Positions 1-11,989 of a stretch of DNA of 64,000 nucleotides are shown here, piece by piece (the stretch's first letter is position 1; each line of letters begins with the position of its first letter). Under the pieces are notes generated by a model. That model worked only from the letters and a program-made list of their open reading frames with translations. It had not been told where the DNA came from and did not search any database. The position numbers and the translations under genes are program-made. Location: the NCBI GenBank assembly GCA_029783825.1, contig JAREIK010001333.1, forward strand, positions 1,099,090-1,163,089, given 5' to 3'. This DNA is from Sapria himalayana (Eukaryota; Streptophyta; Magnoliopsida; Malpighiales; Rafflesiaceae).

Positions 1-1130
1 TTTGTATTTTATTTATAATTAATGCTTAATAATGAATTTTAAAATATTTTTTTTCTTTTATTATTTTTAATTATAAAATTAAACTACAAGTACAAAATGA
101 GAAACTCATATTTGAGCATTTCTCCATAAATGATCCATTATTCCTCTTGTGCATTCGCTTGAAAATTTTAATAAAAATAAATAAATAATAGTTATTATTA
201 AGATGCATCATTCATTATGACACAAATACTATTTTTTTATTCTGAAAATATAAATAATAACAAAAACTAAAAGATAATTATACCAGATATATCGAATGTT
301 GGTTGGTCACCTTTGAACCTCCAATATGTTTTGAAGGTTCTGATCGTTCACCTGCTTTTTATGATCGATAATTGTATGAGACAACCTAGGACAAGGCCTT
401 GAACTCCATACTATTCTAATATTCTCACCACTTTATTCAAACACTAAGAAGGAAACTATTAGGCTTTACATCTATACCATACTTTTTTCTCCATTTGCCA
501 AGCTTTTCTTTGTATCTCACACATGTCACATGTTTTTATGTATCCTTCACGGATACCACCAAAGTATTATTTCATTTGTATTTTTTTTGTAATAATCAAA
601 AAAATAATAATACATTTGTAATGCATTAATTTTAAGAATATATCATATTATACCAAAATGAAAAATTAGTGAACACATCAAAGATTTACCTCGATTTTTT
701 TCCATTGAAATTCTTTCATACTTGGAGTTATTTGCTCCACTTTATACTCTCCGCAACTAGTTTCTCCTTAAATATCTTTCTGGTTATGATAGAAGCAAAA
801 GGAATAAACCTATAAGTAATTTAAAATCATCACATACGCATACATATAAACAAAATACACATATTTTACTTCTACTATGTTAAAATGTATTTTTAATATT
901 ATAAATAATACTATTCAATAAGTAGCGATATAATACTTTGTTATTATTGTAAAATACATAAATTTAAAAATTGTGATATATTTATAATCACTCACATATT
1001 ATTTTTTATTTAATTTTAATGAAAAAATGATAAAAAATGAATGTAGTAAATTTAAGAATGCTACGTAGTATTTATTGTCAATTGTAGGCTGAATAAATAT
1101 TTTCTCATTACATGGCATGCAAATTAAGGA
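1..1130. other. AT-rich stretch without a recognisable gene
   Basis: This segment is AT-rich with no long open frame on either strand. It lies on the downstream side of the CACTA relic (which reads on the - strand) and may be its 3' part. I see no clear left-hand CACTA end. The nearest candidate, ACTACAAG near 83-90, is too degenerate to rely on. Confidence 0.5.
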
Positions 1131-1400
1131 TTATGAATATCTTGCCAGTGCTGCTATTGTAGTAATAATGTATAGGCCTCCTGGGATAGGTCGACTGGAA
1201 ATATCAGTATCTTCTGGTAAAAAATAAGATAAAGATGAAATATCTATGGTAGTAAATTCATGTATATCATGATGAGGTGATGCCAAAGTTTTTTTCCTAT
1301 ATGTAACAGAATGCAGAAAGACATTTATACTGTCATCGTCACTGAATACACGAAGATTAATTCCTCCATTAACTATTAGTTGACTTCTGCCCCTCCTCAC
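1131..1400 (-). pseudogene. Uncertain frame downstream of the CACTA transposase relic
   Basis: An 89-codon frame lies in the same orientation as the CACTA transposase pieces and downstream of them. It has no motif I recognise. It could be part of the 3' region of the CACTA gene or a chance frame. There is no sign of selection or of splice sites that would join it to a neighbour. Confidence 0.25.
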
Positions 1401-1929
1401 ACTTTGAGAATCTTAGTCACTTGAATGATTACCTCTCATACCTAAATCACATTACATAAATATCAAATATACAAAGGTAATAAAACTTTATATGAAATAT
1501 CATAATAACATAATTTAATGATAAACACATTAACATTATAAAAAAATTAAAATATTTTAATTTAATATATACTTTTTAATAATTACAAAATAAGAATGAG
1601 AAAATGACAAGGCAGTCAATGATTTATAGTTATCATCTGAACTTTCTAAGAAATCATCTCTATCTACATATTTATTGTCATCTAATTATGCAATTAATTC
1701 CTCCTCATTATCTTCTTCAAAATTTCCATCATTAATATTCAAATAATTTCCACATTCACCAAGTAAAGTTTGAAAGCCATCATCTACCCACAAATGATTG
1801 AATGAACTTCCATATTATTCTCTTGAAATGTTGATACACGTGATGGAATAACCATAACATCCTTTTCAACAATTTTAATAGGTGATATGAGTTTTATTTT
1901 ACATATTACCCACTAGTGACAGATTTATT

Positions 1930-2310
1930 CTTGTGGTTAGATAAGTGGTGTAACATGCTTGTTTTCCTTATACCACAAGAAAAAATGACTCATACTTACG
2001 ATAACATTTATTATGGAGTACATCAACAAGGTTGTTTTGATGATGAATTCTAGTACCCATATTTATAATTGGATCAAACCATTCACACTTAAATATAATA
2101 GTCCTTTTAATTAGTAAAGTAAGATACTTTATGTGTAGAATTTCAATTAGTCAACCATGAAAATTAGTAGTACATACAATATAGTTAGACTCCTTGATAT
2201 AAATACAACTATTCATTGCTACTCTATTTGAACCATATTTCAAAGTGTGAAATTTGTATCCATTTATAATAATGTATGAGATACATTTGTAAACTTTATA
2301 ATGGTCCTTT
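1930..2310 (-). pseudogene. CACTA transposase-associated DUF4216-like segment
   Basis: Translating the - strand gives, in changing frames, NGYKFHTLKYGSNRVAMNS, then a stretch ending in IIFKCEWFDP and RKYESFFL. This matches the layout of the DUF4216 domain found at the C-terminal side of plant CACTA transposases: a NGY..FHT start, then FKC.W.D and RY.KY.PF.L. Stops interrupt it. It lies downstream of the tnp2 and DUF4218-like pieces, as in intact elements. Confidence 0.75.
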
Positions 2311-2699
2311 TGTAAGATATTTAATTTGTTTGTTATATATATTTGATGAAAAAAATTGTACCTACAAAATGATAAATGATAAATTCATACATATATGATG
2401 TTACACATGATTGTTTAGAACCATGAATGATAAGTTATATACAGACATATTTTTTCAAACAAATTTACAAAATCCATTTACAAGCTTTACATCAATTTAA
2501 TTTTCATCAATACAAGATTCTCTTTGCATTAATTCTTGAGCAATTATACTTCAACAATGACAGATATATGTGTGCAGCAGGATACTATGGGTCATCCAAA
2601 TATTCTTCAACAATTCTTTAACAAAAATTTGCCTTAATTGAAGATATTTTGATTAATTAAAATTTTATATCAAATAAAATGACAAATATATCAGAATAT

Positions 2700-3080
2700 G
2701 AAATTATTATTAACCTTAGTATAAGGTGTAACTTTCTCATAGTTTAACAAAATATATGTGTGTGCAGTAGGAGACTCTAAGTCATCCAAAAAAATATATC
2801 GATGTTGCTTTACCATACAATCTACCCCCTTGTCTAAAAATATAAAGCATATCATTTTTATCTGATCTATCCTTCATACCATATATATATATATATATAT
2901 ATTCTTTGGTGATAATATTTTATGTCGATAATGCAATTGTGGCTAAAAGTTGTACGCAAAAAATATTGAAGCCTCTTCAACCAAGTAGGCATTGCATATT
3001 GATCATTCGACTTTACTTTTATTTTGAATATTATTTTTCAATTTTCTAAGATATCTAAAATTGATATATATTAAAAAAGA
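2700..3080 (-). pseudogene. CACTA transposase-associated DUF4218-like segment
   Basis: The - strand encodes RYLRKLKNNIQNKSKVE followed by a stretch resembling ICNAYLVEEASIFFAYNF. This corresponds to the conserved LK..VRNKA.PEGSI..GY...E...F motif of DUF4218. Further along, HTYILLN and VTPY match the family's HRYVLFN..E..PY motif. A TA microsatellite at about 2880-2902 interrupts it, and frames change several times. A second, shifted copy of part of this region lies at about 2560-2600. Confidence 0.7.
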
Positions 3081-3399
3081 TATTTTGTAGATAAATTAAA
3101 TTGTTTAAAATATGGATTTAGGCATATCCAATCAAAAACCCATATGAATAAAATCCTTGTACTAAAGGATTGGGTTTGGATTGTCCAATAAGGTAGAACT
3201 CCACTAATCTAATGCTTAATACTACTCTGGCTTATAAAAATATGTTTTTTAGACTTAAGTTGTTTGAGTCATACTACGTGCTTGTGCCTAGTGAAGCAGA
3301 ATGATATATTACTAAGGCTATTTTCAATATGTTGGGAGTTGGTTTATAATGTCATTTAGTTATTTTCTGGGACAAGATATCCCACTACCAAATATCGAT

Positions 3400-3690
3400 A
3401 TATTTTTTCCTATAATTTGCAAGATTAAAATGACATTGAATGAATGACTCATGTCCTCCAATGTAGTAATTAGTACAATGACAAAGAGTATGATTACAAA
3501 TTTTGATGCATTTTGGAATGCGATACATAAATTGATGGGTGTTGCTTTGCTGGAGTATTGGACCTTAGGTATAAGATGACTTTGCTTCACTTTTACTTTC
3601 TTTTGGTTTATCCAAATGACTTTATTGAATAAATTAGCAATGTTCAATGACTGTGTTATGAGTTGGTGGAGGGAGTCTACCAAAATTTTA
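3400..3690 (+). pseudogene. hAT transposase fragment inside the CACTA relic
   Basis: On the + strand, frames give TMTKSMITNFDAFWNAIHKL, then MGVALLEYWTLGIR and later a stretch like LCYELVEGVYQNFM. This matches the region of RICESLEEPER-type hAT transposases with KF.KYW...N.LL.IA.VLDPR.KM followed by LY.EY. Stops and frame changes are present. Because it sits between CACTA domains that read the other way, it is best explained as a later insertion. Its ends are not visible. Just upstream, 3260-3340 contains SEAE-like codons that might come from a copia RNase H, but this is weak. Confidence 0.6.
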
Positions 3691-3739
3691 TGAAGATGAA
3701 GTCTACAGAAAAAATTCAAATTGTCTTTTTGAATTCACA

Positions 3740-4400
3740 GACCAGAAACAATAACACACAAAAACATGTATTTATCTTTCATCCATATCCATGGTGGTAA
3801 ATTATAAGGTGTAATAATAACAGGCCATGAAGAGTATTATTGCCATGTTTTTCCAAATAGTTAGAGTTCATCAATGCATAGCCCTAATCTAACTTTTTGA
3901 CTTTCATCTACAAATAATGGATGACAATCATTAAAATATTTTCAAGAAGGAGAATCTAAGTTACAGAAATAATCTTTACAGAAGAGGAGTCAGTGGGAAA
4001 TAATACATCTTCTTGTGAAGATTTTTTTTTTTTTGCCTTTTACATATTATATTTTTTTGAACTGAGGATAGTAACAGAAATTACATATCATTACTTCATT
4101 GTCTATGCCCCAATATATCATGCAGTCATTAATGAAACAATATATTTTTTTTTACCATCAAACTCAAACATCTTATTAATTTCTTTGTATTATTAAAACT
4201 ATCAGTCATGATATTATTCTTTAGTAATAATTTAGATAACAACTACCATATTACATCATAACACATTTCTGAAAATTGATGTTTTGACTTTAAATTCATT
4301 AGTCTGACTATAGTAGATAACTTTGAGTGGTCTTATGGATTACGTTCCCAAACCTCTTTTTCTGAAGCCTTGAGTATTTTAAAAAATTATTTGCTGATGA
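3740..4400 (-). pseudogene. CACTA tnp2 transposase relic
   Basis: The - strand contains the N-terminal tnp2 block, with HSKLSTIVRLMNLKS matching the family pattern FSKL.F.VRLM.LK..... It also contains the later block with VRLGLCIDEL and WPVIITPYNLPPWIWMKD, matching the hallmark VRLGL..DGF.PF......YS.WPV.L..YNLPPW.CMK. The part between these blocks is shortened and has stops, so no functional transposase can be made. These motifs identify the superfamily firmly. Confidence 0.8.
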
Positions 4401-4449
4401 TTTTGGGATATCATCAGTGATATCTGAATTTAATGAAGGACTAGTAATA

Positions 4450-6329
4450 TCAAAGTTGCTTCACATGCATAATTGGAATTAGCAACTTCCATTGTAATGG
4501 TTAAATCAATATTTCTATGTATATAATACTTAGTTATTTGAAGTACAATTATTTCTTCATATTTATACCAAATATAATAGTCGCAAAGAAATTCATTTTT
4601 TATAAAATGATATCATATTGTGTCCACATCATAGAAACTCTAATTTTGACATTTAAGAGCATTACATAGACATATTATTTTTGTTTTATCCATAAATATA
4701 GGCTATTTTTTAGTGAAGGCAATACATTCCTCAATCCAATTTACAAAAATATTTTAATTAAAAACCTATCTTTTAGTGTTACATTCATCCATTGACGATC
4801 ATATCATATAATGTTTTCCATTCCTATAATATTTAACATTAATATTTTTGGAATTAAAATAATATACACAGATATTTTTGTAATATAGATGTAATATTCT
4901 ACAAAAATACATATATCTAATAATCAAGTTGTAGTAAAATAATTATTAGATAATTTTGGATTAAAATTAGATAAAGTGGGTTTTTCTAATGTATTTTTGT
5001 CGTTTACATAAAACTAAAAATTTGATATTTATCTATATTAGATGAACTTGCATTGATAAAGAAAAAATAAATTTGCAATATCTTAACTTTTAATTTCTAT
5101 GTTAATAATAAGCACTATATAATTATATAAACATATTATATATAATATAAATAATAAATAAATTATCAATGTCAATATATTACAATTTATCAATGAAAAA
5201 ACTGATAAAATAGATTAACTATCAATGGAGAAGATTATTAAATGAATGGGAAATTCTTATGAAGCATATAATATCCATAGGCATATACCACATGTGACAT
5301 GTAATATTAAAATTTTTAATATTAAATAAAGGTGGGTAATGTTTATTTTATTATAGTTTTAGTGAAATGTAGATAAAGCAACTATCTAATTTTTTAAATT
5401 AGCTTCTAAATTTTTTTATTTTATAATTTTTGGTTACGTTTCACTATTCTAATTGCATACCCTCATTATATTTTTTTTCAATAAATTCTAGTAAAAAAAC
5501 AGAATACAAAATAATTTGGTGATATTAACTATAGATCATTAACAAAATATACAAAACTTTCATAAATCAATTAAGTTACAACAAAATGTTACAAATAAAA
5601 GTATGCGAAAAAAATATAAAAAAAAGTAAAAAATAAATAATTTATCAATTATATTTATAATAATTTAGCAAAAAAATTGGTTAGAACCCAATATAAATAT
5701 TAAAAATGGAAAAAAATTACACAACATAAAAATGCACAAATGAAGCTATTTTTGAATATAATACATATGTATAAAATAAAAATTATAATTTCATCCCTCA
5801 ATTATGAATGAAATGCACGTCGAACAATATATGAATGATAGACAATCTAAACACGAATTGGATGAAATCACAACCAAACCAAAAAATCCCCAAAACCCTA
5901 ATAACACTTTGAAGTTTCAAAGTGGTCTTCAAAAATTAATTATTATATTTTAGCGACGAAAATTATTTACATTGCTAAAATAGTGACGAAATAACTTTAT
6001 GTCACATAATCATTTTAATTTATATAGTAACAAACTTAATATCCCTCGCAATAATAGAAACGAATACGATTTCCATTTTTGATTATAAACTGATACAAAT
6101 ATTTTAGTCACTAAGTGCAATGCAGATATATCAACTTCTCACTTCATGGATCATTTAGCGATAGAATATAAAAACTCAAAATTTTCTATCGCTATTTAGC
6201 GACAACTTTATATATATATATATATATATTTTATTGGTTTTGTAAATTTCATTCCTAATCTATTTCAAATTTGTTCCTAATTTTTAAAATGGATTTGGGC
6301 ATTTCTAATTTTCATTTCTAAATTGTTTA
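4450..6329. other. Noncoding 5' and subterminal region of the CACTA relic
   Basis: No coding frame is visible. The sequence is very AT-rich up to about 5940. From there to about 6200 the motif TAGCGACGAAA recurs with variation (for example TTTAGCGACAAC and TTTAGCGATAGA), as expected of subterminal repeats where CACTA transposases bind. A TA run lies at 6211-6230. Confidence 0.45.
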
Positions 6330-6341
6330 TTTCTTGTAGTG
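6330..6341 (-). repeat. CACTA terminal inverted repeat motif
   Basis: TTTCTTGTAGTG is the exact reverse complement of CACTACAAGAAA, the usual start of plant CACTA elements. It marks the 5' end of the element read on the - strand. The matching end and the 3-bp target duplication were not found. Confidence 0.7.
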
Positions 6342-6389
6342 TATATGTGTGTCGATCTAGCGAGAAGAAGTGCGTGCCCTATAATATAT

Positions 6390-6434
6390 ATAGATAAATA
6401 AATATGTGTGTGTGTGTGTGTGTAAATATATACA

Positions 6435-6467
<33 letters not shown>

Positions 6468-6482
6468 GCTATATAGGTTTAT

Positions 6483-6518
<36 letters not shown>

Positions 6519-6630
6519 GTATAGGTGTGTATGTATATATATATATATAGGTGTATATAAACTTATATAACATATGTATATATAAATAAATAAAAATATG
6601 CACGCACACACACACACACACACTTGTTTA
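6390..6630. repeat. Compound TG/TA/CA microsatellite with palindromic halves
   Basis: Runs of (TG)n, (TA)n and (CA)n alternate. The block TG-run then TA-run (about 6430-6468) is followed by CA-run then TA-run (about 6483-6520), so long arms are mutually complementary and could fold back. The open frame across it is low-complexity and not a gene. Confidence 0.9.
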
Positions 6631-6815
6631 TATATTAAGTATATACATATATATTTAGTTCAAAAAAAAAACAAAATCACTTTTTGAAAATGAAAATCAA
6701 TTTCTTTACATTTTTAATAAGTTGGAAAACCATGATTTTTGTAAACATGGTTCCAAATGAGAAATCACGGTCTTGGGGTTTTTTCTTTAAAAGGTGATTT
6801 ATTTTGAAAATAAAA

Positions 6816-6982
6816 TGTTGAAAATTTTGAATGATATTGAAAACAAATGTGAATGCATATTGTATTCTCTATGCATCTCCTATAAAAGGAGCTTAATCCA
6901 TTGTATGAGACATTTTATTTTTAAGTAAGAAAATCCCCCCAACTTTTCTCTTTATTCTCAACTTTACAAGTATACTATAACA
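6816..6982 (+). repeat. 5' LTR of the copia element
   Basis: It begins TGTTGAAAATTTTGAATG and ends in ACA just before the primer binding site. It carries a promoter-like CTCCTATAAAAGGAGCTTAA that is nearly the same as in the 3' LTR. Homology to the 3' LTR runs along its length with scattered substitutions and small length changes. Confidence 0.8.
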
Positions 6983-6996
6983 TGATATCAGCATTA
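6983..6996 (+). other. Primer binding site of the copia element
   Basis: TGATATCAGCATTA resembles the plant initiator-Met tRNA primer site TGGTATCAGAGC used by most copia elements and directly follows the 5' LTR. Confidence 0.65.
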
Positions 6997-7148
6997 GTTT
7001 ATTCTAAATAATGTAATATTATTTTAGTTTGTAAAAGGTTAAATTTTTGTAAAAATTTTCAAATATTAGTTTTTCGGTGCTTGATATTTCTGGAAAAAAT
7101 TATTATCTTGGATCCTAGATGCTGAGTTGCATATAACTGCATCAAATC

Positions 7149-7910
7149 TTGGAGATACTATCATATAAGGAAATTCAATGTCTCTGTAGGATTGTGCAAA
7201 TGCACTTTATTTTTTTAGGCAACATATCCACCAGGAAATTACAAAATGAATATCTTATTGTAAAAAATCCTATTACTATGTGGAATGAATTAAAGTTGAG
7301 ATTTGACCACCAAACGACTGTATTTTTACCAAAAGCTCATAGTGACTGGAAGCACTCGAGGTTTCAGGATTTTAAATCAATCAATAAATATTATTCCATA
7401 TTATTTAAAATAAGCTATTGTTTGAAGCTTTGCGGAGAAAAAAATAATAGGAGGCATGCAAGAAACAATATTTTTAACGTTTAACACCTCTAATATGTTC
7501 TTGCAGTAACAATATAGAGAGTGTAATTTTACTAATTATTCGGAATTAATTTCATGTCTCCTAGTAGCTAAACAAAATAATTAGCCACTAATGAAAAATT
7601 ACTAGTCCCATCTCATTGGATCTAAAACATTCCTAAAAGTGAATGCAACATCAGCTCAAAATTATAGGTGTGGACGAGGACATCATCATGGTGGACGGGG
7701 ACATGACCATGGAAGAAACTACTAGCATTATATTAATTATCCTCAATATTCTAAGAAGAGAAAAACTCCAAATATCCACCAGAAGTTGAATAATGGTGAG
7801 GCAAAACAAAAAATGGATAAAATATATTGAAAAAATCTCATAAAGTTCCCAATGAGACTTGTTACAGATGCAGAATGGTAGGACAACATTGGGCACGTAC
7901 CTATTGTATG
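7149..7910 (+). pseudogene. copia gag relic with zinc knuckle
   Basis: An open frame at 7149-7484 carries the gag-type text NPITMWNELKLRFDHQ and later SVFLPKAHSDW-like sequence. Downstream, about 7860-7907, CYRCRMVGQHWARTYC is a complete CX2CX4HX4C zinc knuckle. Stops and frame changes separate the two parts. The region between is rich in HGGRG-like codons, as is common before gag zinc knuckles. Confidence 0.75.
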
Positions 7911-8159
7911 GGCAAACATTTGGTAGATCTATATTAAACATCATTAAAGGAAAATAGCAAAAATATTGAAATGAATTTTGCCAGGTTGGACCTACCTTAT
8001 TTTGAAGATGATTTTTTTGTAGGCCCTAGTGATAATTTTAATTGCTTGATAAATAATAATAATGTTAATATTGAATAAATCTATAAACTTCCTTTTGAGT
8101 TAATGAAATTATGTTTTTTTCTTTATATTTTTTTTCTCTTTATCTAATTTTTTTTATTG

Positions 8160-9300
8160 AATTGTAAGATGAATGATGGTGGTGTATGTCTTGTTGATTG
8201 TGCAACCATACACACAATTATTTGAGATAAAAGATATTTTTATAATTTGATAATAAGAAATGCAGTGTAAATACCATATCTGGTAAATCAAAATTAATTA
8301 AAGGCTTCGGACGAGCAAGTATATTATTACCAAATTGAACTAAATTTTACATAAATGATGCATTATAATCTAAAAATTCCACAAGAAATTTACTAAATTT
8401 TAAAGTATCTACAAAATTTGATATCATATTGAAACTATGAATAAATGTAATAAAGAATGCCTTTATATTACATATACAATTTATGGTAAAAAGATTATTA
8501 TAGAAAAGCTCCAATTATTTTTCTCTAGGTTATATCATGCAACCATTGAGCCTATTGAATTATATATATTTGGCATGACATGACATGTTAGGTCATCCTA
8601 GAACTTCAATGATGTGGTGATTCATAGAATAGTCACACGGGCATCCATTAAATAATTAGAAGATTCTTTTAACCAATGAACTTTATTGTGATGCTTATTC
8701 ATTAGGCAAGTTAATAGTTAGACTATCTTTTAGTAAAATTTTGTCGAAATCACTAGTATTTTTAAAAAGAATAGGGATATATGTGGACCTATCCATTCAC
8801 CATGTGGATCATTTCGTTACTTTATAGTTCTAATAGATGTCTTCACTAGATGGTCACATGTTTGTCTTCTTTCTATAAAAAATATTGTTATTGTTAGACT
8901 ACTTGCCCAATTAATTAAATTAAGAGCACAATTTCTTGATTACCCAATCAAAACCATTATAGTTGATAATGACAATAAATTTACATTACAAGCTTTTAAT
9001 GACTATTGCTTATCAATTGGGATACATATTGAACACCATGCAGCTCATGTTCACACACAAAATAGTTTAGCAGAATCACTCATTCAACATCTCCAATTAA
9101 TAACTAGGCTATTATTGATGAAAACTAGATTACCAACTTTTGCATTGGGACATGCTAATATGCATGCTGCAAGTCTTATTAGAATCAGACCAACATCTTA
9201 CCATGAGTACTCCCATTCACAACTCGTGTTAGGTAAATAACCAAATATTTCTCACTTAATGATATTTGATTGTGTAGTCCATTTACAAATTGCACTATAC
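8160..9300 (+). pseudogene. copia protease and integrase relic
   Basis: The protease site shows as LVDCATIHTI near 8190. The integrase zinc-binding region appears near 8570 as WHDMLGHP, followed by SHGHPL. The catalytic core follows at about 8800-9230 with LIDVFTRWSHV, then TIIVDNDNKFT (second catalytic Asp) and HHAAHVHTQNSLAESLIQH, the equivalent of the Q-N-G-x-A-E box, here QNSLAE. Stops are scattered through the segment. Confidence 0.85.
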
Positions 9301-10059
9301 AATGTACCCAAATAGGTCCTCAATGTAGACTTGAGATTTATGTAGGTTTTGATTCGACATCAATCATAAGATATCTTGAACCAATGACAAGATATATTTT
9401 TGGAGCAAGATTTATAGACTATCATTATAATTAAATTGTGTTCCCTTTATTAGGGGGAAAAATGTTTGTTTTTGTAGAACAACATGAAATTTCCTATAAT
9501 ACAACAATATTATCCCATTTTGATCCTCATACAAATCACTGTGAACTATAAGTTCAAAAGATTATTCATTTGCAAAATCTTTCAAATCAATTACTAGATG
9601 CATTTGTTGATGCACAAAAAGTGACAAGGTCACACATCTTGGCTACAAATACTTTAGTACGGGTTGATGTACCTGAAGGACATAGATTTAATGAATCAAA
9701 AATATGCTTGAAGCATGGAAGACCTATTGGGTCGAAAGATATAAATCCTTGTAAGAGGAAAATAAAAGGAAAACAAAACATCACTAGAGAGGCACAAAAT
9801 AAACAAGTAGCTCTTAAAGAGGTATGTGATGGATAAGGAGCCATTGTAGAGGTACGTGTTGAACAACAAGTCCCTAAAAAAGCACATGTACCTGAAAATC
9901 ATGAGATCTCAATAAGTTGTATTTACAAAGAAGACAAATGGGATATAAATAATTTTTTTGTTAATAATGTTTTTGCTTTCCAAGTGGCTATCGACATCAT
10001 ATAAAATAATGATTGTTCAGAACCACAAAATATGAATGAATGTAGAAAAAGATATGATT

Positions 10060-10720
10060 GGCCAAAATAGAAAAAGGCTATGCAAACAGAGTTATCCTCA
10101 TTAATGAAAAATGAAGTTTTAGACTTGTAATCCAAATGCCTACAAGTATAAAGCCTATTGGGTACAAATGAGTATTTGCACAAAAGTGTAATGAAAATAA
10201 TGATATTATAAGATATAAAACACAATTAGTAGTTCAAGGTTTCTCGTATAGACCTAGCATTGACTATGAAGAAACATATTCTCTTGTTATGGACATTATA
10301 ACTTTTTGTTTTATAATAAGTCTAGTAGTTTCTAAAGGACTGAATATGCATCTCATGGATGTTATCACAGCATATTTATATGGATTTATAGATAATGATG
10401 TATACATGAAAATCTTTGAAGGATTTAAACTGTCTGAAGCAATATGTATAAAACCTCATAACATGTATTCAATTAAGTTACAAAGATGATTGTTAGGATT
10501 AAAGCAATCTAGGCGCATGTGATATCATTGCCTCAGTGAATATTTGATAAGAGAATACTATGTAAATAATCCTATATGTCCATACATTTTTATTAAGAAA
10601 TCAGAAACTGGATTTGTAATTATTATTGTTTATGTTGATTATTTAAACCTAGTTGAAACTCCTGAAAAGCTCACACAAACAGTAGAATATTTGAAAAAAA
10701 AATTGCAATGAAATATTTTG
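10060..10720 (+). pseudogene. copia reverse transcriptase relic
   Basis: Readable blocks include LVVQGFSYRPSIDYEETYS, then LMDVITAYLYGFIDNDVYMK (the family MDV..AYL.G.L...VYM motif), LLGLKQSRRMWYH, and IIVYVDYLNLV. The YVDD active-site box is altered to YVDY. That change and the stops rule out activity. Confidence 0.85.
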
Positions 10721-10929
10721 GAAAAACTAAATTTTGTCTCGGCATGTAGATTAAGCATTTTCCAAATGGAGTGTTGGTTCACCAATCAACATATATTCAA
10801 AAAATCTTAAAGCACTTTTATTAGGATAAAGCACACCCTATGAATTATTTAATGGTAGTCTATTCACTTAATGTGAACAAGAAACTATTTTGACCTTGTG
10901 GAAATAATGAATAATTACTTGGCTCTGAA

Positions 10930-11560
10930 GTGCTATATATTAGTGCCATCGGTGCACTTATGTATCTAGCTAATTGTACCTATCCAGATATTGTTTTTTC
11001 TGTTAATCTATTAACTAGATACAATTCTGCTCCAACAAGAAGACACTGGAATGGAATAAATCATATGTTGTGCTATCTCAAACGAACCATTGATATGAGT
11101 TTATTTTACTCTAAGATGTTAAAGTCACAATTACTTAAATATGAAGATGCAAGCTATCTTTCAGATCTACATAAGCTAGATCACAAATTGGGCATGTGTT
11201 CAATTATAATGGAACTATCATTTCATGGAGATATATGAAACATACAATGGTGGCCATATCATCGAATCATTCTAAAGTTATTGCAATTCATGAAGTAAGT
11301 CGAGAATGTATATGACTTAGATCAATAACCCAACATATTCAAGAATCATATGAGCTGTTCTCAATCAAATATAAACCAACAATAATATTTAAAGACAATG
11401 CTGCATGTTTTGCACAAATTAATGGAGGTTATATTAAATGAGATAAAACCAAACATAATTCGCCATAATTCTTTTATACTCATGAACTTCATAAGAGTGG
11501 TGAAATGGTCGTCTAGCAAATACGTTCAAGCGACAATCTTGCGAACCTATTTACAAAGTC
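10930..11560 (+). pseudogene. copia RNase H relic
   Basis: The frame at 10930-11238 contains YISAIGALMYLANCTYPDI, then FSVNLLTRYNSAPTRRHWNG and CYLKRTIDMSLFY, the conserved block between the copia reverse transcriptase and RNase H. Further pieces (HEVSRECI-like and DNAACFAQINGGYIK) continue to about 11500 in other frames. Confidence 0.8.
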
Positions 11561-11770
11561 ATTACCACTAACAATATTCAAGAAGCTGATAAATAATATT
11601 GGAATGTGTTAACCAAAGAATATTGATATGAGGGGGAGTATGATTGGGCATTAGCGCACTTTACTCTTTTTTCTACATCTATGTTTTGTCTCACTGGATT
11701 TTACTGGAAATGTTTTTTAACGAGGTAGTCATAATTCTAATAAATTTCATCAAATATTATAATGATCATT

Positions 11771-11989
11771 CAAGAGGGAGTTAAAAATGTGATGTTGAAA
11801 AATATGAATGATATTAAAAATGTGATATTGAAAAACATGAATAATGATAAAAATAAATGCATAGTATATTCACTATGCATCTCCTATAAAAGGGGCTTAA
11901 TCCTTTATATGAGATATGTTTTATTTTTGAATAAGAAAATTCTTTTTACTTTTTCTCTACTCTCAACTTTTGCAAGTATTTTCTAATAG
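11771..11989 (+). repeat. Purine tract and 3' LTR of the copia element
   Basis: CAAGAGGGAGTTAAAAATGT is a purine tract of copia type. It is followed by an LTR that starts about 11793 with TGTTGAAAAATATGAATG, shares the TATAAAAGG promoter motif with the 5' LTR, and fades about 11989. It is longer than the 5' LTR because of an internal near-duplication of a GATGTTGAAAAATATGAATG-like unit at its start. Confidence 0.7.

Larger units (their letters stand above)
1131..6341 (-). mobile_element. Decayed CACTA (En/Spm) DNA transposon
   Basis: Several parts of a CACTA transposase gene follow one another in the right order on the - strand: tnp2 (about 4400-3740), a DUF4218-like piece (about 3080-2700) and a DUF4216-like piece (about 2310-1930). 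All carry stops and frameshifts. The upstream end is marked at 6330-6341 by TTTCTTGTAGTG, the reverse complement of the classic terminus CACTACAAGAAA. Just inside it, about 5940-6200, copies of the motif TAGCGACGAAA and variants look like CACTA subterminal repeats. The left limit given is only the last piece with a readable frame. A hAT fragment at about 3400-3690 on the other strand interrupts it. The element is certainly inactive in this copy. Confidence 0.8.
6816..11989 (+). mobile_element. Nearly full-length dead Ty1/copia retrotransposon
   Basis: The order is LTR, primer binding site, gag with a zinc knuckle, protease, integrase, reverse transcriptase, RNase H, purine tract, LTR. Integrase before reverse transcriptase identifies Ty1/copia. 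Many stops and frameshifts break the frame. The LTRs are short (about 170-200 bp) and clearly diverged from each other, so the insertion is old. The 3' LTR ends only about 430 bp before the APC4 start codon, so the element forms the upstream border of that gene's promoter. A clear 5-bp target duplication is not visible, which may reflect decay at the ends. Confidence 0.9.

Noticed and set aside
6357..6623. 88-codon frame rich in C, V, Y, I and H
   Set aside because: It is a translation of the TG/TA/CA microsatellite.
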